Source of the DNA: Flavobacteriaceae bacterium
Lineage (GTDB): Bacteria; Bacteroidota; Bacteroidia; Flavobacteriales; Flavobacteriaceae
NCBI GenBank assembly: GCA_021647985.1
Contig: JAKITQ010000001.1
Span: 62,001 to 126,000, forward strand
DNA: 64,000 bases
Reading direction: 5' to 3'
Shown here: one piece after another, positions 48,492-56,582 of the stretch
Layout of the letters: every line of letters starts with the position of its first letter
Numbering within the stretch: position 1 is the first letter of the stretch
Notes under the pieces: generated by a model
Seen by the model: only the letters and a program-made list of their open reading frames with translations
Database searches by the model: none
What the model was told of the DNA's origin: nothing
Position numbers and translations under genes: made by a program

Positions 48492-49616
48492 TTAAGGTGC
48501 AACAGAATCATTATTAATTTCTTTAACAACCATTCCAGAAAAGGCTCCCGGTACATTTTTTGCTAAAATTTTAGTACCATTTTTAAGACCTTTGATCACC
48601 ACATTTTTATCTTTAAAATAAACAGGGTTGACTTTTACAAGTTCTAAAACTGAATCGTTTAAGACATAAACACTTTCGTTATTCACCAAAAGTTTTCTTG
48701 GTATTTCAAAAGCATTTTTCTCTTTTTTGGCTACCAATTTTGCTTCCAAATACATGCCTTCTTTTAATGTTTTGCCTGCAACCTGAATATAAGCTTTAAC
48801 GGTTTGTGATGCCTGATCAACTTTGCCATTAACGCGTATCACTTTTCCGCTCCAAGTTTTAGACCTATCTAATTTGTGTAATGCAACCGTATTTCCTTTT
48901 TGTAATAAATCAAAATAGTTGGCATTGATAGCAACTTCCATTTCATAAACACTGGGGTTTATAAATTCACCTAATTTTTGGCCTTGACGCACCAAAGACC
49001 CAGGGTTTACCAAGGCATCGGTTAAAATTCCATTGTAAGGTGCTCTTATGATATATTTATTTAACCTTACTTCTAAATTTTTAACATTATAATAGGTAGT
49101 GTATATATTCCTTCCAGATATAAAGAATTTTTCCTTTTCGGAATTTATTTCAGGTAATTTAGGTGTAGTTTTGTTAAAATCAAAATTACTTAAATAAGTC
49201 TGCCATTTTAAATATTCATTAGGATAGTCTAACCTTATATCTGGCATTATTGAGGTTATTGTATTATACAAATTACTTTTTTGAGCTTGTAGGTTTGCAT
49301 AAAACTCTTCACTGTTTATCTTTAAAATAATTTCTCCTTTTTTATAGGATGTGCCAGGTCTAAATTCTTTTTTTGTTACATGTAAAACTCCTTGTACTTC
49401 ACTAAATATTTCTATTTTATTTTTAGCGACTAAATTACCATTAGCAGTTATGATAATAGGGATGTCTGTATTTTGGACTTCGTTAATAAAAACTGTTTTT
49501 ATAATTTTTGGAGCTTTTCGTTTTACTTTATTCTGACTGCTTATCATAGTTTTAACAACAAAGAATGAAGCTATTAAAATGACGAATCCAAGACCAATAC
49601 TAATATATTTTCTCAT
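48492..49616 (-). CDS. RND efflux periplasmic adaptor (MFP)
   Basis: The 374-residue membrane-fusion protein has one N-terminal anchor helix (YISIGLGFVILIASFFVVKT). The barrel-sandwich (lipoyl-like) halves are EIFSEVQGVLHVTKKEF and NKYIIRAPYNGILTDALVNPGSLVRQGQKLG, and a hairpin of about 60 residues lies between them. Beta-barrel and C-terminal MP domains follow. It links the RND pump to the TolC-like channel. It starts 5 bp after the marR stop, showing that the repressor and pump are one transcription unit. Confidence 0.9.
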   Translation of the reverse strand: MRKYISIGLGFVILIASFFVVKTMISSQNKVKRKAPKIIKTVFINEVQNTDIPIIITANGNLVAKNKIEIFSEVQGVLHVTKKEFRPGTSYKKGEIILKINSEEFYANLQAQKSNLYNTITSIMPDIRLDYPNEYLKWQTYLSNFDFNKTTPKLPEINSEKEKFFISGRNIYTTYYNVKNLEVRLNKYIIRAPYNGILTDALVNPGSLVRQGQKLGEFINPSVYEMEVAINANYFDLLQKGNTVALHKLDRSKTWSGKVIRVNGKVDQASQTVKAYIQVAGKTLKEGMYLEAKLVAKKEKNAFEIPRKLLVNNESVYVLNDSVLELVKVNPVYFKDKNVVIKGLKNGTKILAKNVPGAFSGMVVKEINNDSVAP

Positions 49617-49621
49617 GGTAT

Positions 49622-50107
49622 TTAGTTTAGTTGTTTTTTTAATTTTTTACAAATATTATTTTCAATATGATTCAAAACCTTAATCGTTCTTTGGATGTCT
49701 TCTTCGTTGATCTCATGCTGCAATTCATTAATTATTTTTGATAATGTTGGAAGAGATTTTTCAAAAACCGACTTACCAAGGTCGCTCAAATGAATATGAT
49801 TTATTCTTTTATCACTTTTCGAATTTACTCGATAAACCAATTCTTTTTTTACCATGGTATTTATTAGTCTGGTAAGTGAGGTTTTAGAACGGTTGGTAAT
49901 AAAAGCCAAATCGTTTTGAATTTGACCATCTTTATCATGTAATTTTTTTAATACAAGCCATTGTTCTTTAGATAATTCTATACCGTTTTCACGAAATGTA
50001 TCTATAAAATAAAAACCAGCAAATTTTGCTGCTCTACCTAAAAATGGAAGTATTGTTTTTTCAAATTGAATATTTTGTTTCAATGGACTTTGCTTTATAA
50101 TGAACAA
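49622..50107 (-). CDS. MarR-family transcriptional repressor
   Basis: The 161-residue winged-helix protein has a helix-turn-helix region KDGQIQNDLAFITNRSKTSLTRLINTMVKKEL (about 70-100) and wing SKSDKRINHIHLSDLGKSV. This is the typical MarR order, with dimerisation helices at both ends. It is the first gene of the efflux operon. A perfect 8+2+8 palindrome 29-46 bp upstream of its start is the likely operator, so it probably represses itself and the pump until a small-molecule substrate binds. Confidence 0.9.
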   Translation of the reverse strand: MFIIKQSPLKQNIQFEKTILPFLGRAAKFAGFYFIDTFRENGIELSKEQWLVLKKLHDKDGQIQNDLAFITNRSKTSLTRLINTMVKKELVYRVNSKSDKRINHIHLSDLGKSVFEKSLPTLSKIINELQHEINEEDIQRTIKVLNHIENNICKKLKKQLN

Positions 50108-50112
50108 GTTTG

Positions 50113-50120
50113 CAAAGATA
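50113..50120 (-). promoter_or_regulatory. Possible -7 box of the marR-RND operon
   Basis: The minus strand reads TATCTTTG, an exact TANNTTTG match, only 6 bp before the marR ATG. If used, the transcript would be leaderless or nearly so. The match is by eye. Confidence 0.35.
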
Positions 50121-50135
50121 ACACAAAATATAAAT

Positions 50136-50153
50136 TAGTTGCACATGCAACTA
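50136..50153. promoter_or_regulatory. MarR-type operator palindrome
   Basis: TAGTTGCA-CA-TGCAACTA is a perfect inverted repeat with 8-bp arms and a 2-bp spacer. This is the size and form of MarR-dimer operators, many of which contain GTTGCA..TGCAAC. It is just upstream of the marR gene and would overlap the -33 region of its promoter. Confidence 0.7.
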
Positions 50154-50240
50154 TGTTAATTTTATCTTAAAGAAAAGGGGGGAGTATTTTGAAATTACTG
50201 TAACAGAAAAGCATTGTAAATCTTTAGTTAGAAAACAAAA

Positions 50241-50268
50241 AAAAGAGGAGTTGAAAAACTCCTCTTTT
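50241..50268 (-). terminator. Terminator of the monoheme cytochrome c gene
   Basis: AAAAGAGGAGTT-GAAA-AACTCCTCTTTT is a perfect 12-bp stem, 11 bp past the stop. It is followed by a T run on the minus strand and isolates the cytochrome from the efflux operon. Confidence 0.85.
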
Positions 50269-50278
50269 AAACAATAAG

Positions 50279-50683
50279 TTACTCTACCAGAGTCCTCATA
50301 TAATTTACAACAAGCCACCTGTCTTCATCGTCAGGTAATTTTTTTGTATATTCTGGCATATCGTCTCTACCTTCCGTAGTTTTATAAAATAATGCGCCAT
50401 CACTTTGGGCTTGAAACTCTGCAGTAGAAAAATCTCCTAAATCACCTTCTACTTCATCTGCTTTTGTACCATCACCGTAGCCTTCTTTACCATGACAAGA
50501 CTTGCAATGTTTGTTGTACAAAGATTTACCTATGGCAATATTTTCTTTGTCTGCCTTATCTGTAGGGTTTTTCATGTTTTCATACTTTTCTGGAACTTTC
50601 CATTCATCTTGAACAATAAGTGAAAAAGAATAAAGAGCAAATGCTGCAATTGCGATCATTGATAATATTAAATTTTTTCTCAT
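50279..50683 (-). CDS. Monoheme class I cytochrome c, secreted or membrane-anchored
   Basis: I start at the ATG at 50683 (MRKNLILSMIAIAAFALYSF), which gives 134 residues; the longer ORF-track start puts 18 charged residues before the signal. There is one heme site, NKHCKSCHGKEGYGDGT, and a probable axial methionine in DDMPEYTKKLPDDEDRWLVVNYMRTL. These are the marks of a small class I cytochrome c that shuttles electrons in the periplasm. It lies between ccsBA and the efflux operon with its own terminator. An FNR-like palindrome is centred about 88 bp upstream. It may link inner-membrane donors to the multiheme proteins further along. Confidence 0.88.
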   Translation of the reverse strand: MRKNLILSMIAIAAFALYSFSLIVQDEWKVPEKYENMKNPTDKADKENIAIGKSLYNKHCKSCHGKEGYGDGTKADEVEGDLGDFSTAEFQAQSDGALFYKTTEGRDDMPEYTKKLPDDEDRWLVVNYMRTLVE

Positions 50684-50765
50684 AATATGAAATTTAATTA
50701 AAGTTATTTTAATGCTTATTTTTTTATTGTTATACAAATATCAGTAACATTGGTTATTTAAATTA

Positions 50766-50777
50766 TGATTTAAATCA
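50766..50777. promoter_or_regulatory. FNR-like palindrome upstream of monoheme cytochrome c
   Basis: TGAT-TTAA-ATCA, in the context ATGATTTAAATCAG, matches the core of Crp/Fnr-family operators. It lies in the short gap between ccsBA and the cytochrome gene, centred 88 bp before the chosen ATG. It is one of four such sites in the cytochrome region. Confidence 0.6.
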
Positions 50778-50788
50778 GTTTCAAAAAA

Positions 50789-53700
50789 CTAATTTACTTT
50801 ATGATTTGTCTTCTTACTTTTAATGCCAGCAGCTATAATTAAAATTAATAATAATAGAATCGTAATCCAAGCCCATATTGGAAAAACGGGTGTTTCACCA
50901 CTTGCATAACTGTGTAATCCTTTAGATAAATAATAGTTTACACCAAAAAATGTCATAAGTACACTCGCAAAACTTATAATAGATCCTACATTAAAAATAT
51001 ATAAACTTTTCATTTTAGGTACCAATCTAAAGTGTAGTATAATGGTATAAGCCATTACAATAACCAATGCCCATGTTTCTTTGGCATCCCACCCCCAATA
51101 TCTACCCCAAGATTCATTAGCCCAAATACCTCCAAGAAATGTTCCAACTGTAGCTAAAAACAAACCAATTGTTATATTCATTTCATTGATTTGAGTAAGC
51201 TCTTTGATAATTAAATTAATTCTTTTACCATTTTTTTTATTTTTAATTAAATAGAGTGTCATATTCATCAATCCAAGTACAAATCCCAGACCTAAAAATC
51301 CATAACTAATGGTAAGGGTGGCAACATGAATAATTAACCAATACGATTTAAGTACTGGTTGTAGATTGGTTAATTGCGGGTCGTAACTACTATGACTAGC
51401 AGTCATTAGTGTAAAAAAGGCCAATAAAGCTGTCGCAGCTAAGGTTATTTTAGAATAGCGAATAAAACTAAACCCTGCTAGTAAACTACCCCACGACACC
51501 AATATTAGAGCCTCATATCCATTACTCCAAGGAGCATGACCTGATAGGTACCATCTTAAAGCCATACCATATGTATGATAAATAAATGCAATGCCTAATA
51601 ATAAAATGAAAAAATTCAGAGTATAGCTTAATATTTTACTTTTTTTATCTTTTAAATTATCAATAAAAGCAAGCACCAATAATATCACACTTAGCAGAGC
51701 ATAAATATTTTTTAAATTAATAAATATTTTTGCTTTGGTGTATTGTATTTCTTTATCAACTTTTGATTTAGAAGGTAATATAAGAGCAGAATCACTTTGT
51801 CTTTGAATATTATCTAAATATCCTAAGATCTTATTTGCTCTAGTATAATCACCTGACTTTGTTGCTTGAAATACTTCTGTTAAATATTTTTTAAACAGAT
51901 TGTTATAATTAAATTCTTTTAATTGTAAATCGTCATTTAATATTTTTATAGATCCTTTTAAAGGGTTTTTAGCAATTGGATCCATCCAATTGATCCATTT
52001 ATTATTTGAAGATTCTTGGTCTGGGAAAATATTGAGTAATTTACCTTGAAACCCTAGCATAAAAATTTCAACACGTTCATTTATTTTAATAATTTCTTTA
52101 TCAAAAACATTTTGTTCTGTAGGTTTTTTTCTAAACGCTGGTTCTGCAACAGACCTTAATTTATAATCGCCTTTTTCGTTAAAAAAGTCATTAAATGATG
52201 CGTATTTCCCTTCTGCGCCAATAATATTCATAACAGCTTGTTCACGTACATAAATAATTTTTTGTTGTTTCCAAAACTCTGCATTCAAGATTATATCCAT
52301 AAATACCTGCATAGCATCCATTTTTCCTTTTGTTGGAATATCAAAATTATCTTTTCTTGATATTTTATGCATTACGTCGTAAGCCAGTGTATTGATAGGT
52401 ACAAATCTTCCGCTGTAATTTTGAACAAGTAAATTTCCGAATTTTTTAGCATGAACAACACCAACAGAATTTTGATCTACATTATGGATGTGATTTGTAT
52501 TATTATCTTGAGAGTAGGTATTTCCAACAAAAATAATACCAAATATCATCGTAGCAATAAGTGATTTCCTTTTGGCTCGTGTATTCTTTATTTTATGAAT
52601 TAATTCATGATATCTAGAATTTTTATTGAATAATGTAGCAATAAAACCTAATCCCATAAGTAAGTATCCTATATAAGAGATCCAAGTGCCATAAAAATCA
52701 TGATTTACAGATAATACAGTTCCTTTTTCATCTTTGTCATAGGAAGATTGAAAAAAACGATAACCCTTATAATCTAATACATTATTCATATAAATTCTGT
52801 GATCTTCACTTAAGCCCTTATTCTTATCTATTAAGGTAACTTCACTAGCGTAAGATGATGGGCTATCAGAACCGGCGTATCTTTCTAATATAAATTTATT
52901 TAAATGAAGAGAAAATGGCAATTCTATTTGTTTCATACCATAAGACATTGCTATATCAATACCATCGATATTAACTTTTTGAAAATTGTTAACATAACCT
53001 CTACCTCCCAAGATAGCAACTTCTTTATCTTTTCCATTAACCGAAAGATTTACCAATAAAACATCAGGGCCTCTAGCTTCGTCATTTCCGGCAACATATT
53101 TTATTTTTGCGTTATTATACATCTTGGTTAATACAAATCCAATACCTGTTTCTAAAGGTTCATATAAATATTTTGGTTTCAATTCGCCTATAGAGTCTTT
53201 TGGTATTTCACCAATAGTTAATTCGGGCATTTTACTTGTTTTAATTGCACCAGGATAGCTAATTAGTGTTTTGCCATTATTGCTTATCAGTATAACTGCA
53301 TCTTCTCGATCATAATTATTATAGGCAAAAAAATGTCCATGAGTCTCTTTGATTTCGCCGTCCTTAATTAAAATAATGTCTTTATGACCGTCTACACTTA
53401 CCGTTAATTCTATTACTTTGATACCTTTTTGATCACTTTCTAGGTAGGTTTCTGTGGCATTCTTTAGGTAATCTTTATAACTTACCTCGATTTTAGATTT
53501 TTCATTAGTTTCTATTTCTACATTAAAATAATTATCTGTAATTGCACTAAAGTTTATCAATCGATCTACCTTGTAATTTAGTTTGTTTTCTACTGCATTT
53601 ACAATTAAATATGGATCGGAGCTTACCATAATATTTGATGATTCACCTTCACGTATATGCATACTTCCTTCAAACCCAATGTATCTTGTTACACCAGCAC

Positions 53701-53971
53701 CAATAATAACAACGATAAACGCTGAATGAAATAAAAGCCCAGTCCATCTACCTATGCGGTACAAGTGATACTTTTTAATACTTCCAATAAAGTTTACTGC
53801 CAATAAAAATAATAGAAACTCAAACCATTTAGCATTGTATATCAGTAATTTAGCTGTTATTGTGTCGTAGCTATCTTCAACAAAAGTAGCAGCGGCTATG
53901 GCAATTGTAAAAATTATGAGTAGAATTAAAGTGGCTTTTGACGAAATTATTAAATTGATAAGTTTTTTCAT
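50789..53971 (-). CDS. ccsBA: Cytochrome c synthase CcsBA (ResB-CcsA fusion)
   Basis: The 1060-residue inner-membrane protein joins ResB/CcsB at the N-terminus (helices at about 10-30, 40-60 and 75-100, then a large periplasmic ResB domain) to a C-terminal CcsA. The tryptophan-rich heme-handling WWD motif is visible as WGRYWGWDAKETWAL (near 970). Conserved histidines occur in YHTYGMALRWYLSGHAPW and LKSYWLIIHVATLTISYG. It moves heme to the periplasm and attaches it to CXXCH apocytochromes (System II). It is divergent from the NrfJ-like pair with a shared FNR-like palindrome, and it is the obvious maturase for the 30 CXXCH sites encoded nearby. Confidence 0.93.
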   Translation of the reverse strand: MKKLINLIISSKATLILLIIFTIAIAAATFVEDSYDTITAKLLIYNAKWFEFLLFLLAVNFIGSIKKYHLYRIGRWTGLLFHSAFIVVIIGAGVTRYIGFEGSMHIREGESSNIMVSSDPYLIVNAVENKLNYKVDRLINFSAITDNYFNVEIETNEKSKIEVSYKDYLKNATETYLESDQKGIKVIELTVSVDGHKDIILIKDGEIKETHGHFFAYNNYDREDAVILISNNGKTLISYPGAIKTSKMPELTIGEIPKDSIGELKPKYLYEPLETGIGFVLTKMYNNAKIKYVAGNDEARGPDVLLVNLSVNGKDKEVAILGGRGYVNNFQKVNIDGIDIAMSYGMKQIELPFSLHLNKFILERYAGSDSPSSYASEVTLIDKNKGLSEDHRIYMNNVLDYKGYRFFQSSYDKDEKGTVLSVNHDFYGTWISYIGYLLMGLGFIATLFNKNSRYHELIHKIKNTRAKRKSLIATMIFGIIFVGNTYSQDNNTNHIHNVDQNSVGVVHAKKFGNLLVQNYSGRFVPINTLAYDVMHKISRKDNFDIPTKGKMDAMQVFMDIILNAEFWKQQKIIYVREQAVMNIIGAEGKYASFNDFFNEKGDYKLRSVAEPAFRKKPTEQNVFDKEIIKINERVEIFMLGFQGKLLNIFPDQESSNNKWINWMDPIAKNPLKGSIKILNDDLQLKEFNYNNLFKKYLTEVFQATKSGDYTRANKILGYLDNIQRQSDSALILPSKSKVDKEIQYTKAKIFINLKNIYALLSVILLVLAFIDNLKDKKSKILSYTLNFFILLLGIAFIYHTYGMALRWYLSGHAPWSNGYEALILVSWGSLLAGFSFIRYSKITLAATALLAFFTLMTASHSSYDPQLTNLQPVLKSYWLIIHVATLTISYGFLGLGFVLGLMNMTLYLIKNKKNGKRINLIIKELTQINEMNITIGLFLATVGTFLGGIWANESWGRYWGWDAKETWALVIVMAYTIILHFRLVPKMKSLYIFNVGSIISFASVLMTFFGVNYYLSKGLHSYASGETPVFPIWAWITILLLLILIIAAGIKSKKTNHKVN

Positions 53972-54042
53972 GATTGCTTTTGAATTAATTTCTAGTTGGA
54001 TAAATTTACGTCAAAAATATTTAAATATTTTCATGTAAATTA

Positions 54043-54054
54043 TGATTAAAATCA
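54043..54054. promoter_or_regulatory. FNR-like palindrome between ccsBA and the NrfJ-like genes
   Basis: TGAT-TAAA-ATCA, extended to ATGATTAAAATCAT, sits centred 77 bp before the ccsBA ATG and 70 bp before the divergent lipoprotein ATG. One regulator dimer could therefore act on both. It matches the other three sites in the region. Confidence 0.65.
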
Positions 54055-54118
54055 TAAGTATTATAACATATGTTGCGGATATTTGTATCAAATTAAATAA
54101 ATAACTAAATAAATTAAT

Positions 54119-54835
54119 ATGAAAAAAATTATTATTTTTCTTGTAATGATTGGTTTCTTTTTGAGCTGTCAAAATAATAATAAATCACAAGGAGAGAACC
54201 AAACAGATGTTCACGGTGTTAAAGTTCAAGAAGTTTTGCAAGTTAGTGAATATACCTATTTACGAGTTTTAGAAGATGGAAAAGAGAAATGGCTGGCAGC
54301 GCCTTCGGTTCAGGTAGAGAAAGGAAAAACATACTATTTTAAAAATGGTATGGAAATGACGAATTTTGAAAGTAAAGAATTAAATAAAACTTTTGAAAAG
54401 ATTTATTTTATAGATAAGTTAAGCACAGATCCTAATATGAAAGTGGAAACGGCAAATTCGAGTATTCCAAAAAAGAATGACATGTCGCATCAGGCAACCA
54501 AACCAAAACTGGAAAAGGCAAAAGTTCAAATTCCACCAACAGAAGGTATTGTTACGATAGCAGAATTGTATGAAAATATTAAAAAATATGAAGGAAAACA
54601 AATTAAGATAAGAGGAAAAGTGACCAAATATAATCCTGCAATTTTGAAAAAAAATTGGATCCACCTTCAGGATGGCACGGCATTTAATGATAAATTTGAT
54701 TTTACAGCAACCATAAATAACGAAGTTAAAGTGGGCGATTTTGTTACCATAGAAGGTGTTATTGCCGTAAATAAAGATTTTGGCTATGGTTATGTTTATG
54801 AAGTGATTATGGAAAATGCCAGTTTGGTTAAATAA
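54119..54835 (+). CDS. NrfJ-like lipoprotein with C-terminal OB-fold-like domain
   Basis: The 238-residue lipoprotein has signal MKKIIIFLVMIGFFLSC with Cys17. The first domain (about 30-110, GVKVQEVLQVSEYTYLRVLE, then KWLAAPSVQVEKGKTYYF) resembles NrfJ-related proteins found with nitrite reductase and multiheme cytochrome genes. The second domain (about 145-238, GKQIKIRGKVTKYNPAILKK, NWIHLQDGTA, VGDFVTIEGVIAVNKDFGYG) looks like an OB fold of the exported type. It has no CXXCH motif, so it is not a cytochrome. It is divergent from ccsBA and followed at once by a paralog, which suggests a shared role in cytochrome assembly or metal handling. Confidence 0.7.
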   Translation: MKKIIIFLVMIGFFLSCQNNNKSQGENQTDVHGVKVQEVLQVSEYTYLRVLEDGKEKWLAAPSVQVEKGKTYYFKNGMEMTNFESKELNKTFEKIYFIDKLSTDPNMKVETANSSIPKKNDMSHQATKPKLEKAKVQIPPTEGIVTIAELYENIKKYEGKQIKIRGKVTKYNPAILKKNWIHLQDGTAFNDKFDFTATINNEVKVGDFVTIEGVIAVNKDFGYGYVYEVIMENASLVK

Positions 54836-54857
54836 GAACCTTTTCAATTCAACAAGG

Positions 54858-55559
54858 ATGCATTATAAAAAGTTTTTAATATTGGTGTTGTTTATCGCTT
54901 TATACAATATCAGTTCAGCACAAGTTACAAGTTCAAAATTCAATAAAATTACAGTTAAAGAAATTCTACAAGTAAGTTCTTATACCTATTTATTTGTAGA
55001 TGAAGGTGCTGAAAATAAATGGTTGGCGGTTCCGTATTTTGATGCAAAAATAGGTGGCGTTTATTATTACAAAGGTGGTATGGAAATGGTTAATTTTGAA
55101 AGTAAGGAGTTAAATAAGACCTTTGAATCCGTTTATTTTATATCCGCAATTTATGATAACCCATTCGAAGAAAAAAAAACTACTTATAAACACGCAACAG
55201 ATGCTGATCTAAAAAATGACAGTCAGCAAAAAAACGAAAAATTAAATTTAAAGTTAAAACCATTAGAAGGAGGTGTTTCGATAGCTGAATTATTCAAAAA
55301 TAAAAATCAATATTCCGGTAAAAAAATTAAGATAAAAGGGCAGGTTACAAAGTTCAGTATGCAAGTAATGCGTAAAAACTGGATACATTTACAAGATGGA
55401 ACTGATTACAATAATAATTTTGATTTGACCTTAACATCAAATGCCGAAGTAAAAGTAGGAGATATTATTGTTTTAGAAGGAATTGTTTATTTAGATAAGG
55501 ATTTTGGCTATGGGTATTTTTATGAGCTAATCATTGAAAATGCCATTTTAATCAAATAG
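54858..55559 (+). CDS. NrfJ-like secreted protein, second copy
   Basis: I start at the ATG at 54858 (MHYKKFLILVLFIALYNISS), preceded by AAGGATG; it gives 233 residues with a cleavable signal ending in AQ rather than a lipobox. Domain order is the same as in the gene 22 bp upstream. The NrfJ-like part is VKEILQVSSYTYLFVDEGAENKWLAVPYF, and the OB-fold-like part is KIKIKGQVTKFSMQVMRKNW, IHLQDGTDYNNNFDLTL and DKDFGYGYFYELII. The two proteins share blocks such as GGMEMVNFESKELNKTF with minor changes. One copy is lipid-anchored and one is soluble. Their function is unknown, but their position points to the cytochrome system. Confidence 0.68.
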   Translation: MHYKKFLILVLFIALYNISSAQVTSSKFNKITVKEILQVSSYTYLFVDEGAENKWLAVPYFDAKIGGVYYYKGGMEMVNFESKELNKTFESVYFISAIYDNPFEEKKTTYKHATDADLKNDSQQKNEKLNLKLKPLEGGVSIAELFKNKNQYSGKKIKIKGQVTKFSMQVMRKNWIHLQDGTDYNNNFDLTLTSNAEVKVGDIIVLEGIVYLDKDFGYGYFYELIIENAILIK

Positions 55560-55707
55560 ATTTTTCATTGCTGTCCGATTAAGATTTACTATTGAATTTT
55601 ATAAAAAATAATATTAATCCAAATCATTGTTTACGTCATAGTTATAATCAAGTCTTTGCTCTTAAAACGTAACAGTCTTTTATCTTTTGTTGGAAACTAA
55701 TATTTAA

Positions 55708-56517
55708 CTATTTTTTATGACATGTTAAACATAGGGCACTGCCGTCGTTAGATTTCCACAAAGATAAAGATTTAGTAACCATACCTCCACCTGCTTGAAT
55801 TTGATGGCAACCAACACAGCCTTGTGTATTTCTTGAAATATGTACATCATGACACGATGTACATTCCAATCTGTCATTTTCCAAAAGGTCTACTTCTATT
55901 GTATTTCCCAATCCTGAAGATGTAGAACTTGGATCGTGTAAATAACCATCAACATCTGCCAAAGCTGAATCATATATTACAGAAATTGGGTGATCATTTC
56001 GCAGATTTGTTGAAATATTTCCGAAACCCACAAATGCTGTTCCATTTGTAAAACCGCTATGATTGTCAACTGCTACAGTTCCATCATGACAAGAGAGGCA
56101 AAGCTTTGATTTTCCTAATGGTTGCCCCAATACCCCATCTAAAGTTGGGCTAGTATACATTTCGAACACGCTACTGGTTACCTGATGATTCCATAAAGGA
56201 GAGTCAGGCACTTCCAAATTAGCATTATGTGGGGTGTGACAGGGTTTGCAATATTCATTTCCACTCCATGATGCCCTACTAAAATCATGATGGCTCAACC
56301 TAAGCCCCTGACCAATTGTTATACTACAGAATAGTAATAATAAGACTGTAAAAATCGTGCTTTTTATTGATTTTTCTTTTTGAATGTTAGATTTTAATTC
56401 TAATAATTGATAAATAAAATTTAGAAATAGAGGCAATAAATATAGTGTGAATTTGAATTTTACACTTTTATAAAAAAGATTGTTTACTAATAATATTTTG
56501 AAAATTTGGGTTTTCAT
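55708..56517 (-). CDS. Pentaheme cytochrome c, OmcE-like family member
   Basis: The 269-residue reading frame contains five heme sites: CKPCHTPHN, CLSCHDG, CTSCHDVH, CVGCH and the C-terminal CLTCHKK. The mature sequence (HHDFSRASW, PLWNHQVT, GQPLGKSKLCLSCHDGTVA, RNDHPIS) is a clear paralog of the tetraheme protein at 62063-62686, with one extra heme between the third and last. The N-terminus is odd. About 50 residues with a first hydrophobic segment precede a normal-looking signal (STIFTVLLLLFCSITIGQ), and no ATG lies between, so the true start may be a rare codon. It is the last gene of the conduit operon. Confidence 0.85.
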   Translation of the reverse strand: MKTQIFKILLVNNLFYKSVKFKFTLYLLPLFLNFIYQLLELKSNIQKEKSIKSTIFTVLLLLFCSITIGQGLRLSHHDFSRASWSGNEYCKPCHTPHNANLEVPDSPLWNHQVTSSVFEMYTSPTLDGVLGQPLGKSKLCLSCHDGTVAVDNHSGFTNGTAFVGFGNISTNLRNDHPISVIYDSALADVDGYLHDPSSTSSGLGNTIEVDLLENDRLECTSCHDVHISRNTQGCVGCHQIQAGGGMVTKSLSLWKSNDGSALCLTCHKK

Positions 56518-56582
56518 AACGGTTTGATATTTATTCGTATATATCTTGTAATATACATTAAAAATAATTCTTTACACTTAAT

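Noticed and set aside
54419-54847. 142-aa minus-strand ORF over the NrfJ-like gene
   Set aside because: The plus-strand lipoprotein has a clear signal and a paralog next door; the antisense frame is Phe/Ile/Asn-rich noise.
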